This document shows positions 1-6,250 of a stretch of 18,840 nt of DNA, piece after piece (the first letter of the stretch is position 1; each line of letters begins with the position of its first letter). Source of the stretch: Propionibacteriaceae bacterium (GTDB lineage Bacteria; Actinomycetota; Actinomycetes; Propionibacteriales; Propionibacteriaceae). The notes below the pieces were generated by a model. That model ran no database searches and was not told the DNA's origin. It saw nothing but the letters and a program-made list of their open reading frames with translations. The stretch lies in contig JAITED010000140.1 in NCBI GenBank assembly GCA_031282235.1, forward strand, positions 1-18,840, given 5' to 3'. Both the position numbers and the translations under genes were made by a program.

Positions 1-718
1 ATTCAACAACTTCTGGGTCGTCCATGGTGCGGCCACCGGGGAGAACTATCGGCGGGGTGCCGTCTGGAATCGTCGTCAATTCAAATGGTTCTATCTCACC
101 CCTATTAATCAGCTCTTGGTTGAGGTCGTCGAGAGGCAGGGGGATGCCATATTTATCCCCTTGTTCTTTTAGTAGCGCCATGTAGTCAGTTGCGGTAAAA
201 CCGGATGGAACGAGTTCGTGGCGCACCAAACACGCCGCGAACAGTTCATCCCACCTTTCGTTATCTGGGTTCGTCCTGACACCGTCATAAAGAGACTCTA
301 GGGAGTCGAGCCACTGCATTCGACAAGCCCGCATACCCAGTTTCTGTTCGAGGGTGAGTTCGCTGGAAGTCTCAAAACCGAAAGAAAACCCGCCCTGTCC
401 ATCATCTTGGTAACCGAAGTTCCTTATCCCTAGGTCGCTGGTTTCGATACACTGCACCACTTTGGCTTGGGCATCAATCACCTCTGCGCGGGTGACTACG
501 CCGTCGGAGAGTGCTTCGCGGACGTAATCGTTCGGGGCGTCGCGGATGGCGTCGAAAAACTCTTGGTGATACGCCCCGCCGAACACTTCCGGTTCGGGTG
601 GTGTTGTTGTGCAGGCGGTCACGGGCAGTAGGAGGGCTACCGCTAAAAGCAGGCGGCGCGCACCTAGCCAGCGTGACGGCAGTAGCGGCGTATTAATACG
701 GATACGGCTTGCCCACAT
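1..718 (-). CDS. Putative lipoprotein, 3' end outside the window
   Basis: Read on the minus strand from ATG at 718, the frame is open for 239 codons and leaves the window without a stop. The N-terminus is a lipoprotein signal: Arg-rich n-region (R16, R21, R22), hydrophobic core (residues 23-31) and lipobox PVTAC, with lipidation expected at Cys36, so the protein should sit on the outer face of the membrane. The mature part has three widely spaced cysteines in the contexts VVQC, MRAC and AAC. This resembles a common, functionally undefined actinobacterial lipoprotein type with C...G motifs, possibly disulfide-bonded. No catalytic motif was recognised. The Shine-Dalgarno sequence is weak. It is divergent from the membrane protein at 878. 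The signal peptide is clear; function is unknown. Confidence 0.8.
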   Translation of the reverse strand, partial: MWASRIRINTPLLPSRWLGARRLLLAVALLLPVTACTTTPPEPEVFGGAYHQEFFDAIRDAPNDYVREALSDGVVTRAEVIDAQAKVVQCIETSDLGIRNFGYQDDGQGGFSFGFETSSELTLEQKLGMRACRMQWLDSLESLYDGVRTNPDNERWDELFAACLVRHELVPSGFTATDYMALLKEQGDKYGIPLPLDDLNQELINRGEIEPFELTTIPDGTPPIVLPGGRTMDDPEVVE

Positions 719-751
719 CGCACACCCACTTAAAATCCAGCTTTGACGGCG

Positions 752-803
752 TAACCCTATCGGGGGTTAGCGCTGAGTTTAGCGTATACCCTAATGAGGG
801 GTA
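752..803. promoter_or_regulatory. Two tandem palindromes between divergent genes
   Basis: The 159-bp gap between the divergent genes contains two similar dyads. The first is TAACCC (752-757) / GGGTTA (764-769) with a 6-nt centre. The second is TACCC (787-791) / GGGTA (799-803) with a 7-nt centre. Both share the core ACCCTA followed by GGGG-T-A, and their centres lie about 34 bp apart, roughly three helical turns. There is no U tract after either, so they are more likely protein-binding sites than terminators. A role in controlling one or both flanking genes is inference. Confidence 0.4.
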
Positions 804-863
804 AATAGCCCGCCGTATGCTGGTTACGGCTGGTTAGGTGGGTTGAATAGCTCTGGGAGCAAC

Positions 864-869
864 TAGACT
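864..869 (+). promoter_or_regulatory. Candidate -10 box (TAGACT) of a leaderless transcript
   Basis: TAGACT fits the actinobacterial TAnnnT -10 pattern and ends 8 nt before the ATG at 878, so transcription would begin at or a few bases before the start codon. The only Shine-Dalgarno-like string, GGGAG at 855-859, is 18 nt from the ATG, which is too far to be effective. No convincing -35 box is visible. Confidence 0.35.
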
Positions 870-877
870 TTTCAGTT

Positions 878-1969
878 ATGCAGACAGCCGTAGCGCCCCA
901 CCCAGTGCAGGATGCGGACGATTACGCTTTCACCGCGCACTACGACGCGACGCGGTTAGCTAAGTCGATTGTTGAACTGCGTAGCGTGGTGCGCTCTCAG
1001 GTGATTGGGCTCGTCATCTCGGTGGCGTTTGCGGTTTTCATCTGGTACAGCAACCGGGAGGACCACTCTATTTTCCGCGTTTTTACGCTAATTATCGTGG
1101 GGGCTATTGCGGTGGCCATCGTGCTACAGCTTGTCGCCCTGGTATTGGCAAGGATGGCGGAACCGGGGTCAACAAAACCCGGGGTTGCGGTGGGGTTGAC
1201 GCTCGGTGCGGCAGTAGTTTTGCTGTTGCCAGCGACCTTCATGGCGATATCGTCGGGGTCAATGTCGGCTACCCTTTTTGCTTTTGATTTGGGCGCTGCG
1301 ATAACAGGTCTGTTTGCGGTGTTGATTACGTTACATGTTGGGGCAGCCGTAACCTTGGGGTTACTCATAACCGGAGCAGTGCTGTTGGCGGTGTGGAAAA
1401 AGGACGAAGCTCATAAACACTGGTTTCTGGCGCGTAATTTGATGGCGGCGGGGATTCTTGCGCCTAGCGTTTTGTGTCTATTGAACGGTATTCTCGCCGC
1501 CGTATTAGGCCAAGTGCTATCGTCAAAAATTGAATCTCTAAACGACGTCTACCTTGATCGGTTTCAAGAAGCATTGGCCGCCGATTGGAGCACCTGGTTG
1601 ATAGCGTCCATGCTGGGGTTAGTGATTGCTCGTATGGGGTTGACTACGGCTAACTTGGCTTGTCTTGTGATGTTGCTGGATGAGATGCCCATCGGCCCGG
1701 CACTGCGTATCGACGCGGCGGGCATGGCGCTGGCCGACCCGAAAACGCTAGGCCCGGATCGGGCGAACTGGAACGAGATAAGCATCAGCGTGCGCCCCCA
1801 CGAGCGGGCTCCCGGCGCGGAGTTGGTGATTAAACGCTGGGGGCATAAACCGTGGAGCGTGCCGCTTATGTATCTGGACGTACTGCCCGGCACCCTCGAT
1901 TCGGCGATACGCTCTGCAACGCTGGGCGCCAAAGTGTTAAATCTGGAAAGCCTTAATCGTATTTTCTAA
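878..1969 (+). CDS. Polytopic membrane protein of unknown function
   Basis: A 363-residue protein. After a soluble N-terminus (about 40 residues) there are six or seven hydrophobic segments, roughly at residues 42-57, 69-92, 103-125, 137-173 (probably two), 188-215 and 239-269. The C-terminal stretch of about 85 residues is hydrophilic and begins with a strand pattern (RIDAAGMALADP) that continues through a conserved-looking Trp/Pro-rich part (KPWSVPLMYLDVLPGTLDSAIR). This resembles small PH-like cytoplasmic domains in actinobacterial membrane proteins, but I cannot name a family. It appears to stand alone: the aldolase gene starts 108 bp downstream with its own strong ribosome-binding site. 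It may be translated from a leaderless mRNA. Confidence 0.75.
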   Translation: MQTAVAPHPVQDADDYAFTAHYDATRLAKSIVELRSVVRSQVIGLVISVAFAVFIWYSNREDHSIFRVFTLIIVGAIAVAIVLQLVALVLARMAEPGSTKPGVAVGLTLGAAVVLLLPATFMAISSGSMSATLFAFDLGAAITGLFAVLITLHVGAAVTLGLLITGAVLLAVWKKDEAHKHWFLARNLMAAGILAPSVLCLLNGILAAVLGQVLSSKIESLNDVYLDRFQEALAADWSTWLIASMLGLVIARMGLTTANLACLVMLLDEMPIGPALRIDAAGMALADPKTLGPDRANWNEISISVRPHERAPGAELVIKRWGHKPWSVPLMYLDVLPGTLDSAIRSATLGAKVLNLESLNRIF

Positions 1970-2077
1970 TTTTCTGACCACAGACATACGTAACGTGAGA
2001 GACTGGTATGTGACCGCTTAAACGGGAACCAGTTAGCAACGCAACACAAAACTTGAACGAGTTGAAGGAGTGCAAAC

Positions 2078-3097
2078 ATGCCTATCGCTACCCCAGAGGT
2101 TTACGCCGAAATGATTGACCGCGCTAAGGCTGGTCGGTTTGCGTATCCCGCTATCAACGTCACGTCGTCCCAGACGCTCAACGCCGCCCTACAGGGGTTC
2201 GCAGAGGCTGGCTCTGACGGCATCGTGCAGATTTCCACCGGCGGCGCCGAGTATTTGGCAGGCCAAAAAGTGAAAGAGATGGTCACCGGCGCGGTGGCGC
2301 TCGCTGAATACGCGCATGTGGTGGCCGCAAAATACGGCATCAACGTGGCGCTGCACACCGACCACTGCCCCAAAGACAAGCTGGATGGTTATGTGCGTCC
2401 GCTGCTCGCTGTCAGTCAAGAGCGGGTGAACGCTGGGCGCACCCCGCTGTTCCAGTCGCACATGTGGGACGGCTCCGCAGTGCCGCTCACCGAAAACCTA
2501 CAGATTGCGCAGGAGTTGTTGGCGCAGGCTGCCGCAGCGCACATCATCCTAGAAGTAGAGATTGGCGTAGTCGGAGGCGAGGAGGACGGAGTTTCAGCCG
2601 AGATTAACGAAAAGCTCTACACCACTGTCGCCGACGGTTTAGCCACCGCAGCAGCGCTGGGGTTGGGCGAGAAAGGCCGCTATCTGACGGCGCTCACGTT
2701 CGGCAACGTACACGGCGTATACAAGCCCGGCGCGGTGAAGTTGCGCCCGGCGGTGCTGCAAGAGATTCAGGCCGCGGTGGGGGAACGCTACGGCAAGGAG
2801 CGCCCGTTCGATTTGGTGTTCCACGGCGGCTCCGGCTCCAGCCCGCAGGAGATTAGCGACGCGGTGGATTACGGCGTAGTCAAGATGAACATTGATACCG
2901 ATACGCAGTACGCTTTCACGCGCCCCGCTGCCGGGCACATGCTGTCACACTACGACGGCGTGTTGAAAATTGACGGCGAAGTGGGCAACAAGAAGCTGTA
3001 CGACCCGCGCGCTTGGGGTAAAACCGCAGAGGCCGGGATGGCGGCGCGCGTGGTGCAAGCCTGCGTAGAACTGCGCTCCGCTGGTACGCACGCTTAA
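2078..3097 (+). CDS. fba: Class II fructose-bisphosphate aldolase
   Basis: Cytoplasmic, metal-dependent aldolase that interconverts fructose-1,6-bisphosphate with dihydroxyacetone phosphate and glyceraldehyde-3-phosphate in glycolysis and gluconeogenesis. The 339-residue length matches the class IIA type. Visible motifs are HTDH (residues 93-96, with catalytic Asp95 and metal ligand His96), SHMWDGS with Asp131, the GGEEDG loop (166-171), NVHG with metal ligand His212, FHGGSGS with metal ligand His249, and the phosphate-binding segment NIDTDTQ (271-277). All catalytic positions are intact. The start is supported by GAAGGAG at 2064-2070, 7 nt upstream. The 108-bp leader contains an ACTGGT/ACCAGT inverted repeat (2002-2007 and 2028-2033) of unknown role. 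The gene is probably monocistronic. Confidence 0.97.
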   Translation: MPIATPEVYAEMIDRAKAGRFAYPAINVTSSQTLNAALQGFAEAGSDGIVQISTGGAEYLAGQKVKEMVTGAVALAEYAHVVAAKYGINVALHTDHCPKDKLDGYVRPLLAVSQERVNAGRTPLFQSHMWDGSAVPLTENLQIAQELLAQAAAAHIILEVEIGVVGGEEDGVSAEINEKLYTTVADGLATAAALGLGEKGRYLTALTFGNVHGVYKPGAVKLRPAVLQEIQAAVGERYGKERPFDLVFHGGSGSSPQEISDAVDYGVVKMNIDTDTQYAFTRPAAGHMLSHYDGVLKIDGEVGNKKLYDPRAWGKTAEAGMAARVVQACVELRSAGTHA

Positions 3098-3115
3098 TAC
3101 GTAACAATACGTCGG

Positions 3116-3147
3116 TGCGCCGTATAGATTTGGTGCTGTACGGCGCA
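3116..3147 (+). terminator. Perfect 9-bp hairpin after the aldolase gene, no U tract
   Basis: TGCGCCGTA (3116-3124) is perfectly complementary to TACGGCGCA (3139-3147) across a 14-nt loop, 19 bp after the fba stop codon. It is well placed to end the fba transcript or protect its 3' end, but no run of T follows, so intrinsic termination would be weak. Because it lies just upstream of the met leader transcript, it could instead be an operator for that promoter. Confidence 0.45.
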
Positions 3148-3197
3148 GTGGGTGTAGTATCTCCATTCATCCAATGGAAGCCCAATCAGGGGGACAC

Positions 3198-3287
3198 ATG
3201 AACCGCGCCGCTCACACTCGCCTACGGGCTGTGTGTTGCTGCTGTTTCATGATGATGCCCGCCGCGCGAGCGTCCGCTGGCTGCTAG
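3198..3287 (+). CDS. 29-codon Cys/Met leader peptide of the metQNI operon
   Basis: ATG at 3198 is preceded by AGGGGGA at 3188-3194, a good Shine-Dalgarno match. The 29-residue peptide ends at TAG (3285-3287). Its centre reads RAVCCCCFMMMPAAR: four consecutive Cys codons (3234-3245), one Phe codon, then three consecutive Met codons (3249-3257); the last residue is also Cys. Runs of rare residues in a short ORF before a biosynthesis or transport operon mark attenuation leader peptides. In Actinobacteria such leaders are established for trp, ilv and leu operons, and Cys-rich leaders are known before mycobacterial sulfur genes. The peptide probably has no function beyond making the ribosome report charged tRNA-Cys and tRNA-Met levels. 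The antiterminator arm lies within its codons 23-25. Upstream, TCCATT (3162-3167) and AATGGA (3173-3178) could form a small 5' hairpin. Confidence 0.8.
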   Translation: MNRAAHTRLRAVCCCCFMMMPAARASAGC

Positions 3288-3323
3288 CTGTCTAGCCTAA
3301 AAGCAAACGGTAACCGCTCGCGC
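3264..3323 (+). promoter_or_regulatory. Antiterminator of the met attenuator
   Basis: GCGCGAGCG (3264-3272), inside the leader ORF, is an exact reverse complement of CGCTCGCGC (3315-3323), which is most of the 5' arm of the following terminator. The two pairings are mutually exclusive. A small hairpin GCTAG/CTAGC (3283-3287 and 3292-3296) lies between the arms and could bring them together. A ribosome waiting on the Cys codons, or on the first Met codon, would leave 3264-3272 free, so the antiterminator would form. A ribosome reaching the stop codon would cover that arm and let the terminator fold. The complementarity is seen directly; the mechanism is inferred. Confidence 0.75.
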
Positions 3324-3345
3324 ACTTATGCGCCGGGCGGTTTTT
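3313..3345 (+). terminator. Intrinsic terminator (attenuator) before metQ
   Basis: The 5' arm 3313-3324 pairs with 3329-3341: ACCGC with GCGGT, a TC/GG-type middle with one bulged C at 3334, and GCGCA with TGCGC, closing a CTTA loop. That is about 12 pairs, mostly G-C, followed directly by TTTTTGTTTG. It lies between the leader peptide and metQ and points toward metQ, so its only plausible target is the metQNI transcript. Confidence 0.85.
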
Positions 3346-3414
3346 GTTTGTCTTGACAGTTAGCAACTAGCGTACTCAAACCGACAATAAATGAAAAAGA
3401 AAGAGAATTAAGCG

Positions 3415-4362
3415 ATGCGTAATCCGTATAGAAACGTGTTCGGCAAGGTGGTGGCACTGGCTACTGCCGTCGTACTCAGCCTAGGGGCTTTCACCTCCTG
3501 CTCGTCCGATGACGCCAGCACCGACCCCAACAAAACCACCGGCGCCGACCCGAACGCGAAAGGCGGCGAGAACAACCCGGTCAAAATTGGGGTGGTGGGC
3601 GCTAGTGACAAGTATTGGGATACGTTCAAGGGCGAGCTGAAAGACGAGGGCATCTACGTTGACATCGTAGATTTTGCCGAGTATCCGCTGCCGAACCCGG
3701 CGTTGAGCGCGGGCGATTTAGACCTAAACCAGTTCCAGCACATCATCTATCTGGCCGCATACGTCGCCAACACCGGCAACGCTTTGAGCCCCATCGGCTC
3801 CACCGCCATCTATCCGCTGACGCTGCACTCCCAAAAGTACAAGTCAGTGGCCGAGATTCCGGCAGGCTCTGAGATTGCGATTCCGAACGACCCGTCCAAC
3901 CTGTCACGGGCGCTGCTGGTGCTACAGTCCGCTGGGCTGCTCAAACTGCAAGGCGGCGGCACCATCTTCTCCACCGATTTGGACGTGATTGAAGCCGAGT
4001 CGAAAGTGAAAGTACGCCCGGTGGCTGCCGATTTGCTGCCGTCAACACTGGCCGATTTGGCGGGCGCGGTCATGAACAACGACTGGGTGGTCAAGGCGGG
4101 CTTGAACATGGAGGATGCTATTGCTCAGGACGACCCCAGCGACCCGGCGGCACAGCCGTACATCAACATCTGGGTGTCGCGCCCGGAGGACGTAAACAAC
4201 GCTCTCTACCTGCGTATCGTAGAATTGTTCCACAGTTCCACCCAGGTGATTAGTGAACTCAAGGAGATTTCGGGTGGCTCGGCGGTGGTCGTAAACGTCG
4301 CTGCAGCGGAGTTGCAAGCCTCGCTGGATAAGACGGTTGCGGACACCAAAGCGAACTCGTAA
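3415..4362 (+). CDS. metQ: MetQ/NlpA-type substrate-binding lipoprotein
   Basis: Substrate-binding component of a methionine-type ABC importer, anchored outside the membrane by lipid. The 315-residue protein starts with a signal peptide (hydrophobic residues 12-26) and a cysteine at 29 in the context GAFTSC. The Phe at -3 is atypical for a lipobox, but the Ser/Asp-rich stretch after Cys29 is typical of lipoproteins. The body carries NlpA-family landmarks: KIGVVGASDKYWDTFK near residue 57, LDLNQFQHIIYL, a Tyr-Pro-Leu segment at about 137, and AIPNDPSNLSRAL near 157. Substrate could be L-methionine, D-methionine or a related sulfur compound. metN follows 20 bp later. The Shine-Dalgarno sequence is poor (AAAGAGA). 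Expression is probably set by the upstream attenuator. Confidence 0.93.
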   Translation: MRNPYRNVFGKVVALATAVVLSLGAFTSCSSDDASTDPNKTTGADPNAKGGENNPVKIGVVGASDKYWDTFKGELKDEGIYVDIVDFAEYPLPNPALSAGDLDLNQFQHIIYLAAYVANTGNALSPIGSTAIYPLTLHSQKYKSVAEIPAGSEIAIPNDPSNLSRALLVLQSAGLLKLQGGGTIFSTDLDVIEAESKVKVRPVAADLLPSTLADLAGAVMNNDWVVKAGLNMEDAIAQDDPSDPAAQPYINIWVSRPEDVNNALYLRIVELFHSSTQVISELKEISGGSAVVVNVAAAELQASLDKTVADTKANS

Positions 4363-4382
4363 AACTCGTTGAGGAAGGCGAT

Positions 4383-5420
4383 ATGGCGGTAGTAGAACTG
4401 CGTGATGTCACTAAGACATTTGAGGTGGCGCGTACCAAAACCAGCCCCGACCGGGAGCTTATGGTACTAGACCGGGTGAATCTGAGTGTCGAGGAGGGCG
4501 AGATTTTCGGTCTCATCGGGTACTCGGGGGCTGGCAAATCCACTTTAGTACGGCTTATAAACGCACTCACCCCGGTGACCAGCGGCCAAGTGCTGGTGGA
4601 GGGGCGGGAAGTGACGGCGTTAAAAGAACCGGAACTGCGCACTCTACGCCGCAATATCGGCATGATTTTTCAACAGTTCAACCTTTTCAATTCGCGGAGC
4701 GTCGCTGGGAACGTCGCGTATCCGCTCGCAATAGCCGGAGTGCCGCGAGCGGAACGCGACGTTCGAGTGGCGGAGTTGTTGGAGTTTGTGGGGCTCTCCG
4801 ATAAAGCCCTCACCTACCCCGACCAACTTTCCGGGGGGCAGAAACAGCGGGTGGGTATCGCGCGCGCGTTAGCCACTCGCCCCAAACTGCTGTTGGCCGA
4901 CGAAGCCACGTCCGCGCTGGACCCGGAGACCACGCAGGAGGTGTTGGCGTTGCTGCGCCGGGTGAACACCGAGTTGGGCACCACGATAGTGATTATTACG
5001 CACGAGATGGCGGTGATTCGGGACACGGCGCATCGGGTGGCGGTGCTGGACGAGGGGCGCATCGTGGAGACCGGGGAGGTGTACGACCTGTTCGCCAACC
5101 CGCAGCACCCGGTCACGGCGCGGTTCGTAGCTACCGTAATTTCACCCCCTCCCACCGGCGAAACGCTCCAAACGATTAAAACGCACCATCCGAAAACGAC
5201 TGTGGTGGCGTTGCGTTTCGACGAAGATCGCGTAAATCAAGCCGACGTATATCGGCTTTTCTTCGAGGCTGGTATTGCATTTGAGCTAGTGGCAGGCGGT
5301 ATTGAAACTATTCAACAGCGCCACTTTGCACAGTTGACGTTGGCACTCGACGGCTCGCCCGCCGCGATAGCTGACGTATTGCCGCAGGTGTCCGAGCTAG
5401 TGCATACGGAGGTGTTGTGA
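4383..5420 (+). CDS. metN: MetN-type ABC transporter ATP-binding protein
   Basis: Cytoplasmic ATPase of the methionine importer, 345 residues as expected for MetN. Walker A is GYSGAGKST (46-54), the Q-loop is in FQQFN (96-100), the signature is LSGGQ (149-153), Walker B is LLLADEAT (169-176) with catalytic Glu174, and the switch His is His207. The C-terminal 80 residues after about 265 form the extra NIL-type domain (VVALRFDEDRV...) that in characterised MetN proteins binds methionine and inhibits transport, so feedback inhibition is likely. ATG has GAGGAAGG just upstream (from 4371). Its TGA overlaps the start of metI, implying translational coupling. Confidence 0.96.
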   Translation: MAVVELRDVTKTFEVARTKTSPDRELMVLDRVNLSVEEGEIFGLIGYSGAGKSTLVRLINALTPVTSGQVLVEGREVTALKEPELRTLRRNIGMIFQQFNLFNSRSVAGNVAYPLAIAGVPRAERDVRVAELLEFVGLSDKALTYPDQLSGGQKQRVGIARALATRPKLLLADEATSALDPETTQEVLALLRRVNTELGTTIVIITHEMAVIRDTAHRVAVLDEGRIVETGEVYDLFANPQHPVTARFVATVISPPPTGETLQTIKTHHPKTTVVALRFDEDRVNQADVYRLFFEAGIAFELVAGGIETIQQRHFAQLTLALDGSPAAIADVLPQVSELVHTEVL

Positions 5421-6115
5421 TGTTGCAGTGGCTCTGTGACGCGGCAGGGCGCACCCGCCTTTGCGAACTGGTGGAGCGCGGTTACTTAACCAAAGCCATC
5501 TTCGAGACGCTATACATGGTGACGATTGCGCTGGGTATCGGCGTGGTCATCGGGTTGATTGTCGGGTTGGGGCTATACACCACCCGCAAAGGTGGCCTAT
5601 ACGCCAACCGCGCGGTGTACGCCGTGCTGAACCTGATTGTCAACATCTTCCGTCCCATCCCGTTCGTCATCTTCATCGGCGCGGTGCAGCCGTTGGCGCG
5701 CGCCGTCACCGGCACCGGTATCGGCAACCCCGCCATCATCTTCGGGCTGTCTATCGCCGCCGGATTCTTCGTCTCGCGTATCGTGGAACAAAACCTGTTC
5801 TCCGTTGACCCCGGGGTGGTGGAAGCCGCCCGCGCCTGCGGCGCGTCACGCCCGCGTATCGTATTCGGAGTGCTGATTCCCGAAGCGCTCGGCCCCCTCA
5901 TCCTCGGCTTAACGTTCTCGTTCGTCGCCGTAGTGGACGCCTCCGCCATCGCGGGCGTGCTAGGCGGTGGCGGTCTCGGCAACTTCTCGCTGAGTTACGG
6001 CTTCCGCCAATTCGACACCCTAGTCACTTGGGTAACGGTGGTCATCATCATCGTCATAGTGCAAGCCGCCCAACTGTTAGGCAACTGGGCTGCTCGCCGT
6101 ATCATGCGCCGCTGA
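5420..6115 (+). CDS. metI: MetI-type ABC transporter permease
   Basis: Membrane permease of the methionine importer, 231 residues, typical for MetI. Hydrophobic spans lie at about 29-53, 65-90, 103-120, 155-180 and 200-222. The cytoplasmic EAA coupling loop that contacts MetN is EAARACGASRPRIVFGVLIPEA in family terms (roughly residues 135-156), followed by the conserved glycine-rich GVLGGGGLGN. I chose ATG 5420 (overlapping the metN stop as TGATG) because GGAGG at 5408-5412 is 7 nt away; the GTG at 5417 is also possible and adds one residue. It is the last gene of the operon; a 7-bp hairpin (GGTTTAT/ATAAACC, 6119-6135) follows the stop, then the shared terminator. Confidence 0.94.
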   Translation: MLQWLCDAAGRTRLCELVERGYLTKAIFETLYMVTIALGIGVVIGLIVGLGLYTTRKGGLYANRAVYAVLNLIVNIFRPIPFVIFIGAVQPLARAVTGTGIGNPAIIFGLSIAAGFFVSRIVEQNLFSVDPGVVEAARACGASRPRIVFGVLIPEALGPLILGLTFSFVAVVDASAIAGVLGGGGLGNFSLSYGFRQFDTLVTWVTVVIIIVIVQAAQLLGNWAARRIMRR

Positions 6116-6161
6116 GTGGGTTTATACGATAAACCGCAACAAACGAACAAAATAAAGCGCT

Positions 6162-6235
6162 AACCTAACCCCCTCTTTTTTCTCTCCCCTCCCCTCAGGG
6201 GAGCTGAGAGATACGTTAGGTTTCGGGGTGTTTTC
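6162..6235. terminator. Bidirectional terminator between metI and purT
   Basis: Two nested dyads separate the convergent genes. The outer one is AACCTAAC (6162-6169) with GTTAGGTT (6215-6222). The inner one is CTCCCC (6189-6194) with GGGGAG (6198-6203) around a TCA loop. T-rich sequence follows on the plus strand (TTTTCTT at 6231-6237). On the minus strand the run at 6176-6181 reads as A in the transcript, so termination of purT would rely on the later TTTATTTTG-type sequence. 6116-6161 holds nothing else recognisable apart from the small hairpin next to metI. Confidence 0.6.
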
Positions 6236-6250
6236 TTGTGGGTTATCCCC

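Noticed and set aside
511..696. Plus-strand frame of 61 codons at the left end.
   Set aside because: Its Arg-rich product is the shadow of the minus-strand lipoprotein gene, whose signal peptide and lipobox are clear.
2002..2033. Inverted repeat ACTGGT/ACCAGT in the fba leader.
   Set aside because: The arms are only 6 bp with a 20-nt centre and no neighbouring features; too weak to call an operator or terminator.
2030..3367. The 11-mer CAGTTAGCAAC occurs upstream of both fba (2030-2040) and metQ (3357-3367).
   Set aside because: Dozens of 11-nt matches are expected by chance in a window of this size, and it has no symmetry or consistent distance to the start codons.
3353..3381. Perfect -35-like TTGACA right after the met terminator, suggesting a second promoter.
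   Set aside because: The best -10 candidate, TACTCA, is only 14 bp away and matches poorly; no other acceptable -10 occurs at 16-19 bp spacing.
3391..3411. Six-codon ORF MKKKEN just before metQ.
   Set aside because: It lacks a Shine-Dalgarno sequence and regulatory codons; the A-rich stretch is better seen as an unstructured metQ translation initiation region.
6189..6222. AGGGGAGCTGAGAGATACG resembles the 5' half of a TPP riboswitch (GGGG...CTGAGA).
   Set aside because: The required second half (ACCC...GAACCTGA and the GG-TAATACC segment) is absent, and the element lies between the 3' ends of two convergent genes, where it fits a terminator hairpin.
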